This document shows, one piece after another, positions 17,336-21,098 of a stretch of 21,098 nucleotides of DNA (position 1 is its first letter; each line of letters starts with the position of its first letter). A program made the translations under genes and the position numbers. The notes beneath the pieces were generated by a model. It searched no databases. It was not told the DNA's origin and saw only the letters and a list, made by a program, of their open reading frames with translations. The stretch is from JBBKWG01 sp037968835. GTDB taxonomy: Bacteria > Pseudomonadota > Alphaproteobacteria > Rhodobacterales > Rhodobacteraceae. Location: positions 1-21,098 of the forward strand of contig JBBKWG010000236.1 of NCBI GenBank assembly GCA_037968835.1, written 5' to 3'.

Positions 17336-17947
17336 ATGGGGCGGGGGCCTTCCGACACATCAGAACGCATTCTGTCGGCTGCGCGTCTGCTGGTTCGTCA
17401 GAGCGGGCCGGACAGGCTGACGTTCGATGCCATTGCGGCGCGGGTCGGCATCTCGAAACAGGCCGTGATCTACTGGTTCCCGAACAAGGCGCGTCTGGTC
17501 GAGGCGCTGGTGCGTCCCGCACTGGAAGCCGAAAGCGCCGCCGGTTGCGTCGCCATCTCGCGCGAGGTCAATTCCAACCGGGCCATTCGCGCCTTTGTCG
17601 GCGGGCTTGCCGTGTTTCACACCGCGGATCTGGAACGCTTCCGTCTGATGTATGTGACCCCGCAGATCGGACGGCGGCCGGGGGGGCGCAGCGAAATGCT
17701 GACGACGCTGGGCCGGATCCATCCCGCGACGATTGAAATGTACGACGCTCTGGCCGCTGTCATGGTCGCCGAAGGCCGCTATCCCCGGCAGATAGATGCC
17801 CGGCGTGCGGCGATTGCGATCCACACAGCACTGCTGGGCCTGATCCTGCGCATGGCGATGGCGGACACGCTGAACGCGCCGTTGCGTCACCGCGAGGATG
17901 CGCTGGTGGAAGCGTTGCTGAGCGTGATCGCCCCGGTCGCTGCCTGA
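17336..17947 (+). CDS. TetR/AcrR-family transcriptional regulator
   Basis: The product is a 203-residue regulator. The N-terminal DNA-binding domain shows SERILSAARLLVRQSGPDRL followed by the helix-turn-helix TFDAIAARVGISKQAVIYWF and PNKARLVEAL (29-58), the standard TetR pattern. The C-terminal ligand domain is helical and not assignable to a known inducer. The frame is open from a GTG at 17285. I prefer the ATG at 17336 because AGAAGG lies about 8 bp upstream and the protein then starts just before helix 1. There is no obvious target operon: the neighbours are metR (same strand, upstream) and an inositol-phosphatase-like gene with its own candidate promoter. Autoregulation through a palindrome upstream is possible. 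Confidence 0.88.
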   Translation: MGRGPSDTSERILSAARLLVRQSGPDRLTFDAIAARVGISKQAVIYWFPNKARLVEALVRPALEAESAAGCVAISREVNSNRAIRAFVGGLAVFHTADLERFRLMYVTPQIGRRPGGRSEMLTTLGRIHPATIEMYDALAAVMVAEGRYPRQIDARRAAIAIHTALLGLILRMAMADTLNAPLRHREDALVEALLSVIAPVAA

Positions 17948-17974
17948 TCGCGAACGGCTTGCGGTCGCACGCCC

Positions 17975-18003
17975 TTGGCAAGTCCAGATGCCTGTCCTAT
18001 ACG
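17975..18003 (+). promoter_or_regulatory. Candidate promoter of the inositol-monophosphatase-like gene
   Basis: TTGGCA (17975-17980) and TATACG (17998-18003) are 17 bp apart, a good housekeeping match. The transcript would start near 18010 and leave a leader of about 23 nt containing GGAG (18021-18024). Confidence 0.5.
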
Positions 18004-18032
18004 CGCCGTTCGAAGCAGACGGAGCGAGCGCC

Positions 18033-18821
18033 ATGCAGGGCAGTGCCAATCTCAACATCATGATCAAGGCGGCGCGCAAGGCGGGGCGTGGTCTGGTCAA
18101 GGATTTCCGCGAGGTCGAAAACCTTCAGGTAAGCTCCAAGGGGGCGGGCGATTTCGTCAGCCGTGCTGACATCGCCGCCGAAAAGCTGATCCGCGACGAG
18201 TTGATGGAAGCGCGTCCGAACTATGGCTGGCTTGGCGAGGAAAGCGAGCCTGTCGAAGGCAAGGATCCGACGCGCCGCTGGATCGTCGATCCGCTGGACG
18301 GGACGACCAATTTTCTGCACGGCTTGCCGCATTGGGCGGTTTCGATCGGGCTGGAGCACAAGGGCGAAATCGTGTCCGCCGTCGTGTTCGACCCGGCCAA
18401 GGACGAGATGTTCGTCGCTGAAAAAGGGCAGGGCGCGTGGCTGAACGAAAGCCGTCTGCGGGTGTCTGACCGACGCAAGATGATCGAGGCCATATTTGCC
18501 ACCGGCCTGCCGTTTGGCGGTCGTCGCGATCTGCCGGAATCGCTTCAGGATATGGCGCGGCTGTTGCCGCAGACCGCCGGCGTGCGGCGCTGGGGTGCGG
18601 CGGCGCTGGACCTCGCCTACGTCGCGGCTGGCCGGTTCGACGGCTATTGGGAACGCGGGCTTAACGCCTGGGACGTTGCCGCCGGCATCCTTCTGGTGCG
18701 CGAAGCGGGCGGTCTGGTCGAGCCGATCGGCAAGAAGCAAACGCTGCTGACGGACGGCGACCTGATTGCCGCGAACGAGCAAATTTTCAACATTTTCGCG
18801 GGCGTCATCCGCAACACGTGA
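18033..18821 (+). CDS. Inositol monophosphatase-family phosphatase (SuhB-like)
   Basis: This 262-residue Mg2+-dependent phosphatase belongs to the inositol monophosphatase family. Metal and substrate residues are all present: GEES (68-71) with the ligand Glu, WIVDPLDGTTNFLHG (83-97) with Asp86, Asp89 and Thr91, and NAWDVAAGILLVREAGG (211-227) with Asp214. The family includes SuhB, which also binds ribosomal RNA transcription complexes in E. coli, and phosphatases acting on inositol-1-phosphate, so the substrate is uncertain. The frame continues upstream to 17988, which lies inside the -10 region, so the ATG at 18033 with GGAG 8 bp upstream is preferred. The next gene, a small membrane protein, starts 48 bp after the stop. 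Confidence 0.92.
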   Translation: MQGSANLNIMIKAARKAGRGLVKDFREVENLQVSSKGAGDFVSRADIAAEKLIRDELMEARPNYGWLGEESEPVEGKDPTRRWIVDPLDGTTNFLHGLPHWAVSIGLEHKGEIVSAVVFDPAKDEMFVAEKGQGAWLNESRLRVSDRRKMIEAIFATGLPFGGRRDLPESLQDMARLLPQTAGVRRWGAAALDLAYVAAGRFDGYWERGLNAWDVAAGILLVREAGGLVEPIGKKQTLLTDGDLIAANEQIFNIFAGVIRNT

Positions 18822-18869
18822 AGCCCGCTGCCCGGATTTCGCCATAATTGATCGGCAGAATTGGGCACC

Positions 18870-19040
18870 ATGCACCGGTCGCCTTCCCTCATTCGATTCG
18901 TCACTTTGCCGCTCTGGCTCGCAGCCGTCGCCGCGGGCGTCACGCTGGTCTTGCTGTTCCTGCGGCCAGACTCCGCTCCCAACACCACGCTGGAAGATGG
19001 GCTTGGCCCGCCGGTGGCCACCCAGACGCTCACTCTCTGA
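18870..19040 (+). CDS. Small single-pass membrane protein (56 aa)
   Basis: A 56-codon frame from ATG 18870 to TGA 19038-19040 encodes a short basic N-terminus (MHRSPSLIRF), one transmembrane helix of about 20 residues (LPLWLAAVAAGVTLVLLFL) and a polar tail rich in Thr, Pro and Gly (RPDSAPNTTLEDGLGPP). Third codon positions are mostly G or C, as in the neighbouring genes, and the predicted topology is N-in/C-out. The ribosome binding site is weak. The region from 18822 to 19149 would otherwise be a 328-bp gap. It sits between the phosphatase gene and the MaoC gene on the same strand. The function is unknown. Confidence 0.5.
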   Translation: MHRSPSLIRFVTLPLWLAAVAAGVTLVLLFLRPDSAPNTTLEDGLGPPVATQTLTL

Positions 19041-19070
19041 GCTGATTTTCGGGTTTCCGGGCGATTCCGC

Positions 19071-19098
19071 TTGCTTTTCTGCGACTGCGAAGTAATTA
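19071..19098 (+). promoter_or_regulatory. Candidate promoter of the MaoC hydratase gene
   Basis: TTGCTT (19071-19076) and TAATTA (19093-19098) are 16 bp apart in the most AT-rich stretch between the small membrane gene and the hydratase gene. A short inverted repeat, GTAA-N5-TTAC, covers 19092-19104 at the expected start site. The leader would be about 45 nt. Confidence 0.3.
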
Positions 19099-19149
19099 AG
19101 TTACGCGAAACGTCGCCACAGAGTTCAAAAGTTGCGGAGAGGGTCAGAG

Positions 19150-19593
19150 ATGTTGGACAACCATCCACGCGGCACCATCGTTATCGAGGACCTCGAAATC
19201 GGCATGATGCGGTCGCTGATGAAGGAAGTGACCGATCTGGATATCGAGCTTTTCGCCCAGATCTCGACCGACCGGAACCCCGTTCACCTTGATGACGCCT
19301 ATGCCTTGGATACGATCTTTGAGGGCCGTATCGCGCACGGGATGCTGACCGCTGGCCTGATTTCTGCCGTTATCGGCGAGCAGCTTCCGGGCCACGGCAC
19401 GGTGTATCTGGGACAGACCCTGAAATTTCTTGGCCCGGTGCGGCCCGGTGACATGGTGACCGCCGAGGTCGAAGTGACGGCGATCGACCACGCGAAACGG
19501 CGTGTGACACTCGACACGCGGTGCCTTGTCGATGGCAAGCCGGTGCTCAAGGGCGCGGCGGTCGTTCTTGCGCCCTCGGCCAAATTCGACTGA
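19150..19593 (+). CDS. MaoC-family (R)-specific enoyl-CoA hydratase-like protein
   Basis: The product is a 147-residue hotdog-fold protein of the MaoC/hydratase-2 family. TDRNPVHLDDAYA (40-52) holds the catalytic Asp41 and His46 and the conserved Asn-Pro. FEGRIAHGMLTAGLIS and LKFLGPVRPGDMVTAEVEV are typical of single-domain (R)-hydratases such as PhaJ, which hydrate trans-2-enoyl-CoA to (R)-3-hydroxyacyl-CoA. Substrate length cannot be read. Related proteins include phosphate acetyl/butyryl transferase-fused forms, which this is not. The ATG at 19150 follows a GGAGAGGG ribosome binding site by about 6 bp, so I reject the upstream TTG at 19132. ribF starts 56 bp downstream, so the two may be co-transcribed. 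Confidence 0.88.
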   Translation: MLDNHPRGTIVIEDLEIGMMRSLMKEVTDLDIELFAQISTDRNPVHLDDAYALDTIFEGRIAHGMLTAGLISAVIGEQLPGHGTVYLGQTLKFLGPVRPGDMVTAEVEVTAIDHAKRRVTLDTRCLVDGKPVLKGAAVVLAPSAKFD

Positions 19594-19649
19594 CGCCGCC
19601 GTATCGGCAAGGGTTGCGGGCCGGCAAAGGTCGCGCTACGCCGCTGCCC

Positions 19650-20582
19650 ATGCGCATCCATCGAGATACCGATTACATTGATTCCGCCGACCGGGGCGCG
19701 ACTGCGGCCATCGGCAATTTCGATGGCGTTCATCTTGGCCACCGCGCGATTCTCGATCTGGCGCGGACCGCCGCCCCCGCACCGCTGGGCGTGGTCACTT
19801 TCGAGCCGCATCCACGCGAGTATTTTGCCCCCGATGCCCCGCCTTTCCGGCTGATGAATGCCGAGGCCAAGGCGCATCGCCTTGAAAAGATCGGCGTCGC
19901 GCATCTTTATGAACTGGCGTTCAATTCTCGTCTTGCCGAGCTTTCGCCTGATGAATTCGTGCGCGAAATCATCGTCGACCGCTTGGGTCTGATCCACGTC
20001 ACCGTTGGCGACGATTTCCGGTTCGGGAAAGACCGCGCCGGCGATGCCGAGGCGATGGAGCGGCTTTGCAATTCGCACGATGTCGGTGTCACCATCGCCA
20101 AACTGGTGTCGCGCAACGGCGTCGAGCTTTCGTCGACGCGGATCCGCGAGGCGCTGAGCGAGGGCAGGCCGGAAGACGCCGCCGCCATGCTGGGGCATTT
20201 GCACCGTATCGAAGGCGAAGTCATCCGGGGCGAGCAGCGCGGGCGCGAATTGGGATATCCGACCGCGAATATGTCGATTGCCAATCTTCACCCGCCCAAA
20301 CACGGGGTTTATGCCGTGCGCGTCACCGTTCTGGATGGACCGTCGCAGGGTCAATACAAAGGCGTTTCCTCGCTTGGGACACGACCTATGTTCGGGGAGA
20401 ATATGCCAAACCTCGAAACCTTCATTTTCGATTTCAAGGGCGACCTTTACGGCGCGCATTTGTCGGTGGCTCTGGTCGCGTATCTGCGCCCGGAAGCCAA
20501 ATTCGGCTCGCTGGACGAGCTTGTTGCGCAGATGGACGACGACAGCGGACGGGCGCGCGCGATCCTTGCCGGGGCGACATGA
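19650..20582 (+). CDS. ribF: Bifunctional riboflavin kinase/FAD synthetase
   Basis: RibF phosphorylates riboflavin to FMN and adenylylates FMN to FAD. The 310-residue length is normal. The N-terminal nucleotidyltransferase domain shows GNFDGVHLGHRAIL from residue 22, FEPHPREYF, VGDDFRFGKDRAG near 119-131 and SSTRIREAL (161-169). The C-terminal flavokinase domain (about 187-310) has GRELGYPTANM with the metal-binding Thr205-Ala-Asn, HPPKHGVYAV, GVSSLGTRPMFGE and LETFIFDFKGDLYG with catalytic Glu256. The frame is open from 19521, inside the MaoC gene, but ATG 19650 starts at the conserved domain. The ribosome binding site is weak: the nearest AAAGG is about 19 bp away. The stop overlaps the start of ycgN as ATGA, which implies translational coupling. 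Confidence 0.96.
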   Translation: MRIHRDTDYIDSADRGATAAIGNFDGVHLGHRAILDLARTAAPAPLGVVTFEPHPREYFAPDAPPFRLMNAEAKAHRLEKIGVAHLYELAFNSRLAELSPDEFVREIIVDRLGLIHVTVGDDFRFGKDRAGDAEAMERLCNSHDVGVTIAKLVSRNGVELSSTRIREALSEGRPEDAAAMLGHLHRIEGEVIRGEQRGRELGYPTANMSIANLHPPKHGVYAVRVTVLDGPSQGQYKGVSSLGTRPMFGENMPNLETFIFDFKGDLYGAHLSVALVAYLRPEAKFGSLDELVAQMDDDSGRARAILAGAT

Positions 20583-21052
20583 GCAGCGATCCGATCAACC
20601 GCGACGGCCTGCGCGAGCGTTTTTGGGAACGCGTGCCGCTGAAGAACCTCGCGCCTCGGGAATGGGAGGCGCTCTGCGACGGCTGCGGTAAATGTTGCCT
20701 GAACAAGCTGGAGGACCCCGACACCCAGGAAATCGCGTTCACCCGCGTCGCCTGCCGGTTGCTCGACGGGGAATCCTGCCGCTGCGGTCAATACGATATC
20801 CGCAAGCAGTTCGTCCCGGACTGCGTTGTTCTGACTCCGAATACTATCGCAGACATTGCGTATTGGCTGCCCACGACCTGTGCCTATCGCCTGCTTCACG
20901 AAGGCAAACCGCTTTACGATTGGCATCCCCTCATATCGGGAACGCCCGACACCGTGCACGCGGCTGGCGTGTCGGTAAGAGGCTGGACGGTGCCGGAATT
21001 CGAGGTGCCCGAGGAAGAATGGGAAGACCACATCATCGAGGAGCCGATCTGA
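20579..21052 (+). CDS. ycgN: YcgN-family cysteine-cluster protein (UPF0260)
   Basis: This 157-residue protein matches the YcgN/UPF0260 family (YkgJ-like zinc or iron chelating fold). It carries nine cysteines, most in the family positions: CDGCGKCC (33-40), then Cys59, CRC (67-69), Cys82 in PDCVVL and Cys101 in TTCAYRLL. The DGESCRCGQYDIRKQFVPDC and YWLPTTCAYRLL segments are characteristic. The spacing suggests a bound metal, but the biochemical role of the family is not known to me. The start overlaps the ribF stop by 4 bp (ATGA) and the stop directly abuts the next ATG. The gene is therefore part of a tight ribF-ycgN-threonine aldolase unit. Confidence 0.92.
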   Translation: MSSDPINRDGLRERFWERVPLKNLAPREWEALCDGCGKCCLNKLEDPDTQEIAFTRVACRLLDGESCRCGQYDIRKQFVPDCVVLTPNTIADIAYWLPTTCAYRLLHEGKPLYDWHPLISGTPDTVHAAGVSVRGWTVPEFEVPEEEWEDHIIEEPI

Positions 21053-21098
21053 ATGTTCTTTGCCTCTGACAACGCCGGGCCGGTTCATCCAAAGGTGA
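21053..21098 (+). CDS. L-threonine aldolase family enzyme, N-terminal fragment
   Basis: Immediately after the ycgN stop, an ATG opens a frame that runs off the window. The visible residues are MFFASDNAGPVHPKV, which matches the N-terminus of low-specificity L-threonine aldolase/beta-eliminating lyase enzymes (FxSDNxGPxHP). These PLP enzymes split threonine into glycine and acetaldehyde. GAGGAG at 21038-21043, inside the end of ycgN, serves as ribosome binding site about 9 bp upstream. Only 15 codons are present, so the call rests on this motif. Confidence 0.72.
   Translation, partial: MFFASDNAGPVHPKV

Overview
The window is GC-rich chromosomal DNA from an alphaproteobacterium, most likely of the order Rhodobacterales (Rhodobacteraceae/Roseobacter type). 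I infer this from the style of the proteins: a valyl-tRNA synthetase with a long acidic insertion of the kind I associate with this group, a small conserved protein divergent from efp, a MetF/MetR pair, and a RibF-YcgN-threonine aldolase run. Coding is dense, third codon positions are mostly G or C, and I see no rRNA, tRNA, CRISPR array, transposase, integrase or phage gene. It reads as ordinary core genome, not a mobile island.

Layout. 1-1400: the C-terminal end of a UvrD-type helicase, a clear bidirectional terminator, a small conserved protein of unknown function on the minus strand, and efp on the plus strand, with an inverted repeat in the shared upstream region. 1389-4646: ygfZ (minus), a family-2 glycosyltransferase (plus) and an MsbA-like ABC exporter (minus). 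4693-7376: a class V aminotransferase (plus), a previously uncalled 54-residue membrane protein (minus) and a HisC-like aminotransferase (minus). 7437-10574: valS (minus). 10774-14125: a molybdenum hydroxylase large subunit whose 3' end overlaps a DUF2235 alpha/beta-hydrolase gene. 14253-15308: a VOC-fold protein and a convergent hotdog thioesterase. 15371-17238: metF and a divergent metR, with an exact MetR-type box between them. 17336-21098: seven genes on the plus strand: a TetR regulator, an inositol-monophosphatase-like enzyme, a small membrane protein, a MaoC hydratase, ribF, ycgN and the first codons of a threonine aldolase.

How the genes work together. Most are housekeeping: translation (efp, valS), Fe-S enzyme maintenance (ygfZ), envelope export and glycosylation (ABC exporter, glycosyltransferase), one-carbon and methionine metabolism (metF/metR), flavin cofactor synthesis (ribF) and PLP-dependent amino-acid metabolism. 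The tightest couplings are the 17-bp overlap of the Mo-hydroxylase and DUF2235 genes, the ATGA overlap of ribF and ycgN, and the directly abutting ycgN and threonine aldolase genes. Four convergent gene pairs meet with at most 9 bp between them or overlap.

I found no convincing evidence of a wholly new multi-gene system. The points most worth a second look are the EF-hand-like loop inside the ValS insertion, the orphan Mo-hydroxylase/DUF2235 pair, three palindromes in divergent promoter regions, the MetR box, and two small membrane-protein genes too short for usual gene-finding cut-offs.
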